Below, in pieces: positions 43,374 to 52,803 of a stretch of 64,000 nt of DNA. Under the pieces are notes generated by a model that saw nothing but the letters and a program-made list of their open reading frames with translations, made no database searches and had not been told where the DNA came from. The translations under genes and the position numbers were made by a program. The stretch spans positions 21,181 through 85,180 of the forward strand of contig NZ_SPMX01000009.1 of NCBI RefSeq assembly GCF_012940005.1, written 5' to 3'. How positions within the stretch are numbered: position 1 is the first letter of the stretch; each line of letters starts with the position of its first letter. This DNA comes from Candidatus Accumulibacter contiguus (GTDB lineage: Bacteria > Pseudomonadota > Gammaproteobacteria > Burkholderiales > Rhodocyclaceae).

Positions 43374-44479
43374 CGATGGAACGGGATGGGCTGCACCTTC
43401 GCCCGGGAAGCCCGGGTTGCGGTCTTGAAGGCGACGACGTGGTCGACGTCGAGGCGGATGCCGATTTTTTCGCCAATGGCGTGATTGTGGTGCGACGGTA
43501 CCAGCGAGAGCACTTCGATACCGCTGTCCAGGCGCAAGGTGTAGAGAATCTCGGCCCCGCGAAAAGCCTTGTGCCGGATTTCCGCCTGCAGCTCGCCCTG
43601 GTCGTCGTGGATGATGTCGTCCGGACGCAGCAGCACTTCGACGCCGCAGCCCTGACCACAGGCATCGCATCCCTGGCTGCATTCGAGTGGCAGACGGGAC
43701 TGGAGCATGCCCAGCTCGACTTCTACCCTGCGGTCGTCAATCACCTTACCGGGCAGGAAAACACCCTGGCCAACGAAGTCGGCGACAAAACGGTTCGCTG
43801 GCTGATGGTACAAGCGGTACGGTGTGTCCCATTGCTGGATGGTGCCTTCGGCCATGACGCCGATCTCGTCGGCCATGGCGAAGGCTTCATGCTGATCATG
43901 GGTCACCAGCACGGCCGTGATGTTCTGGCTCTTGAGGATCTCGCGCACTTCCAGCGACAGGCGCTCGCGCAGATCGACGTCGAGATTCGAGAAGGGTTCG
44001 TCGAGCAGGATCAGTTGCGGACGCGGAGCCAGCGCGCGCGCCAGTGCGACACGCTGTTGCTGGCCGCCCGAGAGTTCATGCGGATAATGGTTGCCCTGAG
44101 CACTCAGTCCGACGGTGGCCAGCAATTCACTCACCCGGATCTGGCGCTGACTGCTGTCAAGGCCAGCCAGGCCGAAAGCGACGTTGGCCGCAACCGTCAG
44201 GTGCGGGAACAACGCGTAGTCCTGAAAAACCATGCCGATATGCCGCTGCTCCGGTGGCAGGCTGCGACCGGGACTGCTGACGCTGCGGCCCTGCACACGA
44301 ATCTCGCCGGCGGCGATGTCCTCAAAACCGGCGATACAGCGCAGCAGCGTCGTCTTGCCGCAGCCCGAGGGTCCCAGCAGGCAGGCAATGCTGCCGGTTT
44401 CGACGCAAAAGTCCACGCCATTGACGACAGTATGCGATCCATAACGTTGAACGATGCCTGCCAGTTCGAGGTGTGCCAT
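43370..44479 (-). CDS. ABC transporter ATP-binding protein, FbpC/PotA type
   Basis: 369 aa. N-terminal ATPase: Walker A GPSGCGKTT, Q-loop FQDYALFPHLTV, signature LSGGQQQR, Walker B LILLDEPFSNLD, H-loop LVTHDQHEA. A C-terminal TOBE regulatory domain follows; the stretch CSQGCDACGQGCGVEVLLRP carries an unusual cysteine cluster. Fe(III)- or polyamine-type importer ATPase, but no permease or binding protein is adjacent. Overlaps aat. Confidence 0.85.
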   Translation of the reverse strand: MAHLELAGIVQRYGSHTVVNGVDFCVETGSIACLLGPSGCGKTTLLRCIAGFEDIAAGEIRVQGRSVSSPGRSLPPEQRHIGMVFQDYALFPHLTVAANVAFGLAGLDSSQRQIRVSELLATVGLSAQGNHYPHELSGGQQQRVALARALAPRPQLILLDEPFSNLDVDLRERLSLEVREILKSQNITAVLVTHDQHEAFAMADEIGVMAEGTIQQWDTPYRLYHQPANRFVADFVGQGVFLPGKVIDDRRVEVELGMLQSRLPLECSQGCDACGQGCGVEVLLRPDDIIHDDQGELQAEIRHKAFRGAEILYTLRLDSGIEVLSLVPSHHNHAIGEKIGIRLDVDHVVAFKTATRASRAKVQPIPFHR

Positions 44480-44578
44480 CAGGGTTTGGTCATCAAGGGG
44501 TGCCGGTCAAAGGCGTCGGTTTGCGCTTGTTGCCGCCAGGAACAAGCGGGCACAAGCTGGCTGTCCATTATAATTCTA

Positions 44579-44675
44579 ACGGTCATGACTTTTCCAGGCA
44601 CTCCCGATCATGAAAGCCATGACCGTTTCCCTCCCTTGCAGGGCGCATTCCGGCTGGCACGCCGGATATGTGCGG
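44579..44675. repeat. Hairpin repeat copy R3 (upstream of cobO)
   Basis: ACGGTCATGACTTT (44579-44592) pairs with AAAGCCATGACCGT (44613-44626) with one mismatch. It is followed by TTGCAGGGCGCATTCCGGCT, a module also in R4. Lies between the divergent ATPase and cobO. Confidence 0.88.
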
Positions 44676-44704
44676 TGCTGAGGACCACCAGTCGGGAATA
44701 TTTC

Positions 44705-45292
44705 ATGATTACCCATGCAGAACGAATGCAAAAGAAGAAGGAAGTCGTTGACCGGAAGATCGCCGCGGCGCAGGTCGAGCGCGGTGTGCTGGTAGTCAAT
44801 ACCGGCAACGGCAAGGGCAAGTCGACCGCCGCCTTTGGCGTCGTCGCGCGCGCCCTGGGACACGGCATGCGGGTCGCGGTCGTGCAGTTTGTGAAAGGAC
44901 GTTCCGATGGCGGTGAAGAAGCCTTTTTCCGGACCCAGCCGGGTGTCGCCTGGCATGTAGGCGGGGCAGGTTTTACCTGGGAAACCCAGGACAAGGAGCG
45001 CGATGCTGCGGCCGCCTGGCTCGCCTGGAAGGTCGCTTGCGAACACCTCCGCGATCCCGGCGTCGGGCTCGTCGTCCTCGACGAAATGACTTACGCCTTC
45101 AAATACGGCTGGCTCGATGTCGCAGCCGTCCTGGCCGTGCTGCGCTGCCGCCCGGCCGAACAACACGTCATCGTCACCGGTCGGGCGGCACCGCAGGCGC
45201 TGCGCGATGCGGCCGATACGGTGAGCGACATCGCTATGGAAAAGCACGCCTTTCAGGCTGGAGTCAAGGCCATGCCGGGACTCGAGTGGTGA
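44705..45292 (+). CDS. cobO: Cob(I)alamin adenosyltransferase
   Basis: 195-aa CobO/BtuR-type enzyme that adenosylates corrinoids. P-loop VVNTGNGKGKSTAAFGVVAR, then FVKGRSDGGEEAFF and VVLDEMTYAFKYGWLDV. The ATG at 44705 lacks a clear ribosome site and follows a hairpin repeat. Overlaps cobB (TGATG). No cobalamin riboswitch is recognisable upstream. Confidence 0.93.
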   Translation: MITHAERMQKKKEVVDRKIAAAQVERGVLVVNTGNGKGKSTAAFGVVARALGHGMRVAVVQFVKGRSDGGEEAFFRTQPGVAWHVGGAGFTWETQDKERDAAAAWLAWKVACEHLRDPGVGLVVLDEMTYAFKYGWLDVAAVLAVLRCRPAEQHVIVTGRAAPQALRDAADTVSDIAMEKHAFQAGVKAMPGLEW

Positions 45293-46590
45293 TGGCCAGC
45301 AGCACCGATCGGCCAGACTGCCCTGCCCTGCTCGTCGCCGCAGCGGCCTCCGGACAGGGCAAGACCACCATGGTCGCCGCGCTGGCCCGCCTGCATGCCC
45401 GCCAGGGAAGGCGGGTGACGGTCTTCAAGTGTGGACCGGATTTTCTCGATCCGCAAATCCATGCGGTGGCCAGCGGGCGGCCCTGCCAGAACCTCGACCT
45501 CGGCATGTGCGGTGAAGCCGATGTCCGCTGGCGACTGGCACGCGCTGCGGCGGATTCCGACCTGATCCTCATCGAGGGCGTGATGGGTCTGTTTGACGGG
45601 CAGCCCTCGGCGGCCGACATCGCCCTCCTCTTCGGCATCCCGGTGATGGCCCTGATCGATGCGCGGGCGATGGCCCAGACCTTCGGTGCGATGGCCCACG
45701 GCCTGGCCAGCTACCGGCCTGGCCTGCCATTTGCCGGCGTCCTGGCCAACCGGGTCGGCAGCGCGCGTCATGCCGAGCTGCTGAAGGACAGCCTGCCGCC
45801 CGGCATGGCCTGGTTCGGCGCCCTGCCGCGCAGTGACGATTCGCTGCCCGAACGTCATCTGGGTCTGCTGCAGGCGGCGGAAGTGAGCGATCTGGACGCA
45901 CGCCTGGATCGTCTCGCCGATGCCCTGGCGGCAACCACAGCCGTCGACCTGCCGCCCAGGGTCAGCTTCGCCATTGCAGCGGCGCCGGTCGTACCGCCAC
46001 TGCTCGCCGGCCGCTGCATCGGCGTGGCTTGCGACACTGCTTACGGTTTCATATATCCGGCCAACCTTGAAACGCTGCGGCAACTCGGTGCTGAGCTGCA
46101 TTTTTTCTCGCCGCTGGCAGGCGACCCGCTGCCTGCCTGCGACGCGGTCTGGTTGCCGGGAGGTTACCCCGAGCTGCACGCACCGGCCTTGTCAAGGAAC
46201 GGCGCATTATGGAGCGCCTTGCGAGCCCATGTCGAAGCCGGTCAGCCCGTGCTCGCCGAATGTGGCGGCATGATGAGCCTGTTCGAGACGGTGAGCGACA
46301 AGGCTGGCGCCAGTCACGACTTTGCCGGCCTGCTGCCGGGTCGAGCAGTGATGCAGAAGCGCCTGACGGCGCTCGGCATGCAGTCCGCCGATCTGCCCGA
46401 GGGCCGGCTACAGGGCCATACCTTTCATTACTCGAAGAGCGAAACGCCCCTGCTGCCGCTGTGTCATGCGCAAACGCCCGATGGTCGGACAGGCGAGGCG
46501 ATCTACCGCCTGGGCCGTCTGACCGCCTCCTACGTCCACTTCTATTTCCCTTCCAATCCAGTGGCGATTGCGGACTTGTTCAGTGAGTGA
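45292..46590 (+). CDS. cobB: Cobyrinate a,c-diamide synthase
   Basis: 432 aa. N-terminal dethiobiotin-synthetase-like P-loop AAAASGQGKTTMVAALARLH and FKCGPDFLDPQIHAVASGRP. C-terminal class I glutamine amidotransferase with nucleophile in VLAECGGMMSLFE and the histidine in LTASYVHFYFPSNP. Amidates cobyrinic acid side chains in B12 synthesis. The ATG shares a base with the cobO stop. Confidence 0.94.
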   Translation: MASSTDRPDCPALLVAAAASGQGKTTMVAALARLHARQGRRVTVFKCGPDFLDPQIHAVASGRPCQNLDLGMCGEADVRWRLARAAADSDLILIEGVMGLFDGQPSAADIALLFGIPVMALIDARAMAQTFGAMAHGLASYRPGLPFAGVLANRVGSARHAELLKDSLPPGMAWFGALPRSDDSLPERHLGLLQAAEVSDLDARLDRLADALAATTAVDLPPRVSFAIAAAPVVPPLLAGRCIGVACDTAYGFIYPANLETLRQLGAELHFFSPLAGDPLPACDAVWLPGGYPELHAPALSRNGALWSALRAHVEAGQPVLAECGGMMSLFETVSDKAGASHDFAGLLPGRAVMQKRLTALGMQSADLPEGRLQGHTFHYSKSETPLLPLCHAQTPDGRTGEAIYRLGRLTASYVHFYFPSNPVAIADLFSE

Positions 46591-46623
46591 ACGGAATGTT
46601 TGGCAAGGCTCAAAGCTTTCACA

Positions 46624-47526
46624 TTAAGCGCTTTCCCAATAAGGTCGGACACCAATCCGCTCGGCCAGGTAGTCGATCAGCACCCGTACCCGCTGTGGCA
46701 CGTACCGATTGCCGGCGAGCAGGGCGTAGATGCCAAGCTCGGGCATCGGGTAGTCGCGCAGAATCGCTTGCACCCAACCGGCCTCGATGACTGCGGCGGT
46801 CAGAAAGCTGGGCTGCGCGGTGATGCCGAGACCACGAATCGCTGCCTCGAGCAGGGCATCGCCGTTGTTGGCGCGCATGCGGCCGCGTACCGGAAAGACT
46901 TCCGTCACGCCGTCTACCAGAAACGGCCAGCCTTCTTGCTGGGCAGGCAGGTAGATCAGGCACTCACGCTCCGCCAGTTCGCGAGGATGCCTGGGTTCAC
47001 CGTGGCGACGCAGGTACTCTGGCGAGGCAACCACTACCAGATGGCTGCTGCCGATCCGCCGGGCGACATCGAGCGGTTCGAGGCGCTGGGTGATGCGGAT
47101 CGCGAGATCCAGTCCTTCCTCGACCAGCTTGACGCGGCGGTCGGTGAAGTCGATTTCGGTGATCACCTCGGGGTAGGTGACGCTGAAATCCATCAACAGC
47201 GGTGACAGGTGACGCAGACCGAAACTCAGCGGCACGCTGAGGCGAATCAGGCCGCGCGGTTCCTGGCGTTCGTCGGCCAGACCGCTCTCGGCGGCTTCGA
47301 CGAGGTTGAGGATTTCCCGGCAAGACTCCAGATAAGCGCTGCCGGCCGAGGTCAGGGTCAGGCTGCGGGTGCTGCGGGCGATCAACTTCACCCCGAGGTG
47401 GGCTTCCAGAGCCGCCACCTGGCGCGTGATCACCGAGCGGGCGACATCCATCTGCCGCGCGACTGCGGCAAAACTGCCGATCTCGGCAACCCGCAGAAAA
47501 ATTCGCATGCTGTCGAATCGGTCCAT
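46624..47526 (-). CDS. LysR-family transcriptional regulator
   Basis: 300 aa. N-terminal winged HTH (FLRVAEIGSFAAVARQMDVA, RSVITRQVAALEAHLGVKLI), then a periplasmic-binding-like effector domain. Divergent from the NmrA-type reductase gene at 47648 across a 121-bp gap, so probably its regulator. Closest in style to the CrgA/DmlR subgroup. Confidence 0.9.
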   Translation of the reverse strand: MDRFDSMRIFLRVAEIGSFAAVARQMDVARSVITRQVAALEAHLGVKLIARSTRSLTLTSAGSAYLESCREILNLVEAAESGLADERQEPRGLIRLSVPLSFGLRHLSPLLMDFSVTYPEVITEIDFTDRRVKLVEEGLDLAIRITQRLEPLDVARRIGSSHLVVVASPEYLRRHGEPRHPRELAERECLIYLPAQQEGWPFLVDGVTEVFPVRGRMRANNGDALLEAAIRGLGITAQPSFLTAAVIEAGWVQAILRDYPMPELGIYALLAGNRYVPQRVRVLIDYLAERIGVRPYWESA

Positions 47527-47647
47527 GGTCTCTCCACACGGTGTTATTTTGTTGCCAACATCGCAACAAACAATTGCAGATTGTCCCCTATTTCGTTCTC
47601 AATGACTGCACTACAGTTCGCCCATCGCAACCGTTCTGGAAAAACAC

Positions 47648-48514
47648 ATGCTCCTCGTCACCGGTGCCACCGGCCAACTCGGTCGCCGCATTGTCGATCA
47701 ACTGCTCGCCCGGAAAGGCGGCGCCACCGACATCGCCATCAGCGTGCGCGATCCGGGAAGGGCGGCAGACCTCGGCCAACGGGGCATCGAGGTCCGTCAC
47801 GGCGACTTCGACCAGCCGGCAACGCTGGTCAGCGCATTCGCCGGCGTCGACAAATTGATCCTGGTCTCCACCGACGGTCCCAGTGATCTCCGCATCCGCC
47901 GGCACCGCAATGCCATCGATGCGGCCCGCGCCGCCGGCGTCAGGCACATCCTCTACACCAGTTTCATCGATGTGGCCGCCGACTCGCCGGCCGAGTTCGC
48001 CGCGGTTCATCGGACGACCGAGGCCGAGCTTGCCGCCAGTGGTGTTCAATTCACTGCGCTGCGCAACCCGCTGTATGCCGATCTTCTGCCAATGAACGTG
48101 GCCGCCGCGTTCATCAACGGTGTCTTCGAGCTGCCGGCAGGAAGCGGCCGCGCCAGTTTCGTCAGCCGTAGCGAACTCGCGGAAGCCACGGCCGCCGCTG
48201 CGCTGGCACCGGCATTGGCGAGAAGCGTGTATGAATTGACCGGCCAGGCAACGCACGACTACCACGAGCTGGCCGCCGCGGTCGCCAGGGCCACCGGCAA
48301 ACCCGTACGCTACCAGCCGGTCAGCACGGACGCCTACGCGCAGGCACTCGTAGCGCAGGGCTTGCCGCCCTGGTTTGCCGACGCACTGGCAAGCATGTAT
48401 GCGGCGGTGGCGGCGGGCAAGTTCGACCGCATCAGCAATGACTTTGCCCTGCTCGTCGGGCATCCGCCGCGCCCCCTCGCCTGCCTGGCGCAGGAACTCT
48501 TCAGCAATCACTGA
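47648..48514 (+). CDS. NmrA/QorB-type NAD(P)-dependent quinone oxidoreductase
   Basis: 288-aa atypical short-chain reductase. Rossmann motif MLLVTGATGQLGRRIVDQLL; VRHGDFDQPATLVSAFAGVD; HILYTSFIDVA in place of the YxxxK motif. Resembles NAD(P)H:quinone oxidoreductase QorB. Divergently paired with a LysR gene, a typical layout for quinone or electrophile response. Confidence 0.85.
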   Translation: MLLVTGATGQLGRRIVDQLLARKGGATDIAISVRDPGRAADLGQRGIEVRHGDFDQPATLVSAFAGVDKLILVSTDGPSDLRIRRHRNAIDAARAAGVRHILYTSFIDVAADSPAEFAAVHRTTEAELAASGVQFTALRNPLYADLLPMNVAAAFINGVFELPAGSGRASFVSRSELAEATAAAALAPALARSVYELTGQATHDYHELAAAVARATGKPVRYQPVSTDAYAQALVAQGLPPWFADALASMYAAVAAGKFDRISNDFALLVGHPPRPLACLAQELFSNH

Positions 48515-48529
48515 TCAGCACGAAATACG

Positions 48530-49348
48530 ATGCCCATGCGCCACCCCTTCCCCTTCCCGCCCTGTTCCTTGCCCACGGCGCGCGACCATGGCGCTGCAGC
48601 CAGGGCCGGCAGGCGCCGCGCTGGTGCGGCCGCCGCGAACCTGCCCAAGCCGCGCGCGATCGTCGTCGTCAGCGCGCATTGGCAGACGCCGCGGCCGACC
48701 ATCGGCACGGCACCAGAACTCGAAACCATCCATGACTTCCACGGTTTTCCGCCGCAGCTGTACCATCTCCGCTACCCGGCGCAGTCGCATCCGGGTGTCG
48801 CCGAACAGGTCCGCAAGCTGCTCGGCGAGGACGGCCTCGACGTCGAGGTGGATGAGAACCGTGGCCTCGACCACGGCGCGTGGACACCGCTGCTGCTGAT
48901 GTACCCACAAGCCGACATTCCCATCGTCCCGCTTTCGCTGCAGAGCGGCCTCGGTCCCGAACATCATTGGCGGGTCGGGCGCGCCCTCGCTCCGCTGCTC
49001 GCCGATGGGGTGCTGCTGATCGCTTCGGGCAACATCACGCACAACCTCGGCGATTTCCGCAAGTCGTTTGCTGAGGCTACGGGAACACCGACCTACGTGG
49101 CCGAGTTTGCCAACTGGATCTGGCAGCGCCTCGCTGCCGGCGACGAAGAAGCACTGCTTGCCTACCGTCAGCGCGCTCCCAACGCCGTCCGCGCGCATCC
49201 GACCGAAGAGCACCTTCTGCCGCTCTACGTCGCCCTCGGCGCCGCCGGCGCCGACTACCGGCCCGAGCGCCTCTACCAGGGCATCGCTTCGGTCGTCCTG
49301 GCGATGGACAGCTATGCGTTCTGGCCAATGATTGTCCGCCCCCAATAA
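48530..49348 (+). CDS. DODA-type extradiol ring-opening dioxygenase (YgiD/LigB family), damaged 5' end
   Basis: About 260 aa. Metal/active-site motifs: VVVSAHWQTPRPTIGTAPEL, ENRGLDHGAWTPLLLMYPQA, IASGNITHNLGDFRKSF. The expected N-terminal LFLAHGAPTMALQPGPAGAA is present only in pieces in three frames (about 48565-48640). That implies three single-base losses in under 100 bp. The open frame through this stretch is therefore misleading for the first ~35 residues. Substrate could be DOPA or another catechol. Confidence 0.8.
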   Translation: MPMRHPFPFPPCSLPTARDHGAAARAGRRRAGAAAANLPKPRAIVVVSAHWQTPRPTIGTAPELETIHDFHGFPPQLYHLRYPAQSHPGVAEQVRKLLGEDGLDVEVDENRGLDHGAWTPLLLMYPQADIPIVPLSLQSGLGPEHHWRVGRALAPLLADGVLLIASGNITHNLGDFRKSFAEATGTPTYVAEFANWIWQRLAAGDEEALLAYRQRAPNAVRAHPTEEHLLPLYVALGAAGADYRPERLYQGIASVVLAMDSYAFWPMIVRPQ

Positions 49349-49358
49349 GGAGAATGCC

Positions 49359-49904
49359 ATGCCCGAGACCCGCTACACCCACACCGCCATTGCCCTGCAC
49401 TGGCTGATGGCCCTGCTGCTGATCGCTCTCTTCAGCCTCGGCCTCTACATGAGCGACCTGCCGGTGTCGCCGCAGAAGCTGAAGCTCTACTCCTGGCACA
49501 AATGGGCCGGCGTCAGCGCTTTCCTGCTGGTCCTGCTGCGCCTTGCCTGGCGTATCGGCCACCGGCCACCAGACTTGCCGGCAGCCATGCCGGGCTGGCA
49601 GAAAACCGCCGCGCAGGGACTGCACCACCTGCTCTACCTGCTGATGATCGCCATTCCACTTTCCGGCTGGCTGATGAGTTCGGCCAAGGGCTTCCAGACC
49701 GTCTATTTCGGGATCATTCCCCTGCCCGACCTGCTGCAGAAGAACAAGGAACTCGGCGAACTGCTGGAACTGGTGCACAGCAGCCTCAACTTCACCCTCG
49801 CCGGACTGGTTGTCGCACACATCGCTGCCGCTCTCAAACATCATCTGCTCGACCGCGACGAGGTGCTCGCGCGGATGCTGCCCTTCCTCACCAGAAATCG
49901 TTGA
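49359..49904 (+). CDS. Cytochrome b561
   Basis: 181-aa four-helix membrane dihaem cytochrome. AAGGAG 6 nt before the ATG. Haem-ligand histidines sit in TAIALHWLMALLLIALFSLG, YSWHKWAGVSAFLLVLLRLA, GLHHLLYLLMIAIPLSGW and LELVHSSLNFTLAGLVVAHI. Followed by two YceI genes, a standard association in which b561 and YceI proteins handle quinone or superoxide redox. Confidence 0.93.
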   Translation: MPETRYTHTAIALHWLMALLLIALFSLGLYMSDLPVSPQKLKLYSWHKWAGVSAFLLVLLRLAWRIGHRPPDLPAAMPGWQKTAAQGLHHLLYLLMIAIPLSGWLMSSAKGFQTVYFGIIPLPDLLQKNKELGELLELVHSSLNFTLAGLVVAHIAAALKHHLLDRDEVLARMLPFLTRNR

Positions 49905-49924
49905 AGACCTTGAATGGACAACTC

Positions 49925-50497
49925 ATGACTCCCTTTCGCATCCTCCTCGGCACGCTGGCCGTGGCCGTCGCCGGTAGCGCCGGCGCTGCCGAATATGGTC
50001 AGTTTCAGGCCGACAAAAGTACGCTGACCTTCGTGTCGAAACAGATGGGCGTTCCCATCGATGGCCGCTTCAGGAAGTTCGCCGTCAGCGTCGCCTTCGA
50101 CCCGGCCCGGCCGACTGCCGCCAGCGCCAGACTGGATCTCGATCTGGCGAGCATCGACGCCGGTTCGAAAGACGCTGACGACGAGGTCGTCGGCAAACCC
50201 TGGTTGCATGTGAAAGTGTTTCCCACCGCCACTTTCGTTTCCTCTGCGGTCCGCCCGCTCGGCGGCGACAAGTACGAACTCGCCGGCAAGCTGACCATCA
50301 AGGGCAAGAGCCAGGACCTCACCGCACCCTTCACTTTTCGCCAGGACGGCGGCAACGGCGTCTTCGACGGTGCCTTCATCCTAAAACGCCTCGATTTCGC
50401 GGTAGGCGACGGCGTCTGGTCCGACGTCAGCACCGTCGCCAACGAAGTCCAGATCAAGTTTCACATCGTTGCTGCCCCGGCAGCGGTTCGTAAGTAA
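49925..50497 (+). CDS. YceI-family periplasmic lipocalin-like protein
   Basis: 190 aa, signal peptide cleaved near AGA-AE. Family features: FQADKSTLTFVSKQMGVPID, SIDAGSKDADDEVVGKPWLH and LAGKLTIKGKSQDLTAPFTF. Binds polyisoprenoids or quinones. 20 bp after cytochrome b561 and followed by a second family member. Confidence 0.92.
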   Translation: MTPFRILLGTLAVAVAGSAGAAEYGQFQADKSTLTFVSKQMGVPIDGRFRKFAVSVAFDPARPTAASARLDLDLASIDAGSKDADDEVVGKPWLHVKVFPTATFVSSAVRPLGGDKYELAGKLTIKGKSQDLTAPFTFRQDGGNGVFDGAFILKRLDFAVGDGVWSDVSTVANEVQIKFHIVAAPAAVRK

Positions 50498-50522
50498 GTC
50501 CACCACCTGCAGGAGTCATCCC

Positions 50523-51093
50523 ATGAAAAAAACAGATCAGCCTCGTCGCCCTCGCCAGCCTCTTCGCCGCGCCGGCATTCGCCGCCCCGGAAACCTATCT
50601 GGTCGACCCGAATCACACCTACCCGCGTTTCGAATACAACCATTTCGGTTACTCGAACCAGATCCAGCGCTTCAACAAGACTTCCGGCACCATCGTCTTC
50701 GACCGTGCCGCCAGAACCGGCTCGGTAGACATCGCCATCGATGCCCGCTCGGTCGATACCGGTTATGCGCTGTTCAACGAGCATCTCCAGGGTGAAGACT
50801 TCTTCGACACCGCCAGATATCCGACCATCACCTACCAGTCCACTGCCGTCAGATTCGACGGCGACAAGCCCGTGGCCGTCGAAGGAAAGCTCACCATCAA
50901 GGGCATCACCAGGCCCGTGACGCTGACGCTGAGTTCCTTCCAGACGATGCCCCACCCGATCCTCAAGAAGGACGCGCTCGGCGCCAACGCCAGCGCCAGG
51001 ATCAAGCGCTCCGAGTTCAACGCCGGCAAGTACGTGCCCAATGTCGGCGACGACGTCACCCTCAGCATCGCTGTCGAAGCGCTGAAGCAGTAG
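50523..51093 (+). CDS. Second YceI-family protein, frameshifted at codon 3
   Basis: ATG 50523 is followed by seven A (50526-50532). With six, the product reads [20 protein letters not shown], a perfect signal peptide. It then continues [40 protein letters not shown] and [20 protein letters not shown] to a stop at 51093 (about 189 aa). The extra base is the third such case in the window and is probably sequence error. Co-operonic with b561. Confidence 0.88.
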
Positions 51094-51175
51094 GCTGATC
51101 CAGAGTGGAACCCAACCCCGCACAAGGGTAGCCTCTCGACACAATGAGCAGTTCTCGATCCCCGGAGGAAACGCA

Positions 51176-51763
51176 ATGCCAACCCTGACCGCCGAAGCCC
51201 TCGACCAACTATTCGTCCACGCACGCACGCACAATGCGTTCGCGCCCGATCCGATCCCGGAAGCGACCCTGCGCCGCCTGTACGACCTGATGAAGTGGGG
51301 ACCGACCTCGATGAACTGCCAGCCGGCACGGCTGGTTTTCGTCACCAGCCCGGAAGGCAAGGCCAGGCTCGCGCCGGCGCTTTCTCCCGGCAACCTCGAC
51401 AAGACCCTGGCGGCACCGGCGACGGTGATCATCGCCACCGACAGCCGTTTTTACGAGCATCTGCCGACGATGTTCCCGGCATACGACGCCAAGCCGATGT
51501 TCGAGCGCAATGCCGAACTCGCCGCCAGCACCGCTTTCCGCAACGGTACGCTGCAGGGCGCCTACCTGATTCTCGCCGCGCGTTCGCTGGGTCTGGATTG
51601 CGGCCCGATGTCCGGTTTCGATGCCGGCAAGCTCAATGCCGCGTTCTTTCCGGACGGGCGCTACCAGGCCAATTTCCTCTGCAACCTCGGCATCGGTGAC
51701 CCCGCCGCCGTGCATCCGCGCGGCCCGCGTCTGAGTTTCGAGGAAGCCTGCCGGATCGACTGA
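51176..51763 (+). CDS. Nitroreductase-family protein (malonic semialdehyde reductase RutE type)
   Basis: 195 aa FMN-dependent reductase. Motifs: [75 protein letters not shown] precedes the ATG. RutE reduces malonic semialdehyde in pyrimidine catabolism; other rut genes are not seen here, so the substrate is open. Confidence 0.88.
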   Translation: MPTLTAEALDQLFVHARTHNAFAPDPIPEATLRRLYDLMKWGPTSMNCQPARLVFVTSPEGKARLAPALSPGNLDKTLAAPATVIIATDSRFYEHLPTMFPAYDAKPMFERNAELAASTAFRNGTLQGAYLILAARSLGLDCGPMSGFDAGKLNAAFFPDGRYQANFLCNLGIGDPAAVHPRGPRLSFEEACRID

Positions 51764-51789
51764 CCCCCGGAGGGCAGGCTTCGGACAGC

Positions 51790-51984
51790 TCAGTCCGGAG
51801 GCTCGCCGCCCTCCTCCTTCCCCACACGTTCCTGCTTCTCCCGCAAACGCTGGTTCTTGTCGTCGCTGCTCAGAAAGAAGTAGCGTCCGGCGAGTACACA
51901 GCCTTTCATTCCGGGGTCGCAGACCAGGCCGTTGAGCCTGGCGCACTTGCCGTCGATTTCGTGGGGGCAGCCCCAGGAGGCCAT
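51790..51984 (-). CDS. Small four-cysteine protein, 64 aa
   Basis: MASWGCPHEIDGKCARLNGL followed by VCDPGMKGCVLAGRY: four cysteines spaced C-x7-C-x7-C-x6-C, suited to a metal site. The charged tail (DDKNQRLREKQERVGKEEGG) is probably helical. GAGGAG lies 7 nt before the ATG. Located 17 bp after the DsbA-like isomerase gene, so likely co-expressed. Family not named. Confidence 0.7.
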   Translation of the reverse strand: MASWGCPHEIDGKCARLNGLVCDPGMKGCVLAGRYFFLSSDDKNQRLREKQERVGKEEGGEPPD

Positions 51985-52001
51985 GGTAGCTCCTCGATGA
52001 A

Positions 52002-52631
52002 TCAGAGCGGTATGCGCGAAGCACTGACCGGCAGCGCCGCCAGGCGCTGCATCTCGGCGGTGCTCAGGATGCTGGGGTCGGCAAGAAAGGCCTTCACGAA
52101 ATCCGTGGAGTCGGCACCCCAGAACAGTTCGCCACCGACATCCAGAGTGGGTACGCCAAAGACGCCGCGCCCAATGGCGTGTTCGGTTCCCATCTTCAGG
52201 GCATCCTTGATTTCCTGCCGCGACAGTTCTTCCGGATCGATTTCCAGCGAACGCGCCAGTGCAGCAATCTGCCGCGCGTCTGAAGGATCGGCGCCAGTGG
52301 TCCACAAGGCATCGAAAATCTTGCGCACGGCGTGTGCGGTGCCTCCGGCAGCAATCGCCAAGCGCAGGTAGGGAAGCGAATTGAAGGGATGCGCGGCCGG
52401 AAAGCAAAACGGAATGCCAAGCCGGGCCGCCCACCAGGTACAGGAGCGATAGGTCCACGAGCGTTTGGGCGGGATCTCGGCGGGTCCCTTCTGCTCCCAG
52501 TGATTCAGCAAACCGGCGAAGAGCACCGGCCGGTAGGCAATCTCCAGATCCGGTGGCAGTTCACCGAGTCGGATCAGCCCGAGATAGGCGTAGGGCGAGA
52601 TGAAATCGAAATACCAGTCAGCCTGCTGCAT
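52002..52631 (-). CDS. DsbA-family 2-hydroxychromene-2-carboxylate isomerase-like protein
   Basis: 209 aa, thioredoxin/GST-kappa fold. WYFDFISPYAYLGLIRLGEL has the catalytic serine replacing the DsbA cysteine motif. GRGVFGVPTLDVGGELFWGA carries the cis-proline. Uses glutathione in aromatic degradation (NahD-like) in characterised members; here the substrate is unknown. Confidence 0.88.
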   Translation of the reverse strand: MQQADWYFDFISPYAYLGLIRLGELPPDLEIAYRPVLFAGLLNHWEQKGPAEIPPKRSWTYRSCTWWAARLGIPFCFPAAHPFNSLPYLRLAIAAGGTAHAVRKIFDALWTTGADPSDARQIAALARSLEIDPEELSRQEIKDALKMGTEHAIGRGVFGVPTLDVGGELFWGADSTDFVKAFLADPSILSTAEMQRLAALPVSASRIPL

Positions 52632-52803
52632 GTCTCTTGCCTCCAAAACCAGGGATTATGCAGCAGTCCGCGCCAGCGCCCGCATTTCTTGGGGACCGAA
52701 AGGAATGGAATCCCCCGGAAAATCTTGCCTGTCTGCCGCAGCGAGCCCGGAATGAGCGACAATGATCAACCTGCATCAAGGCTGCTCGCCACCACCAACC
52801 ACC

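Noticed and set aside
44480..44704. Cobalamin riboswitch before cobO
   Set aside because: The gap is mostly hairpin repeat R3; no B12-box-like sequence was recognised.
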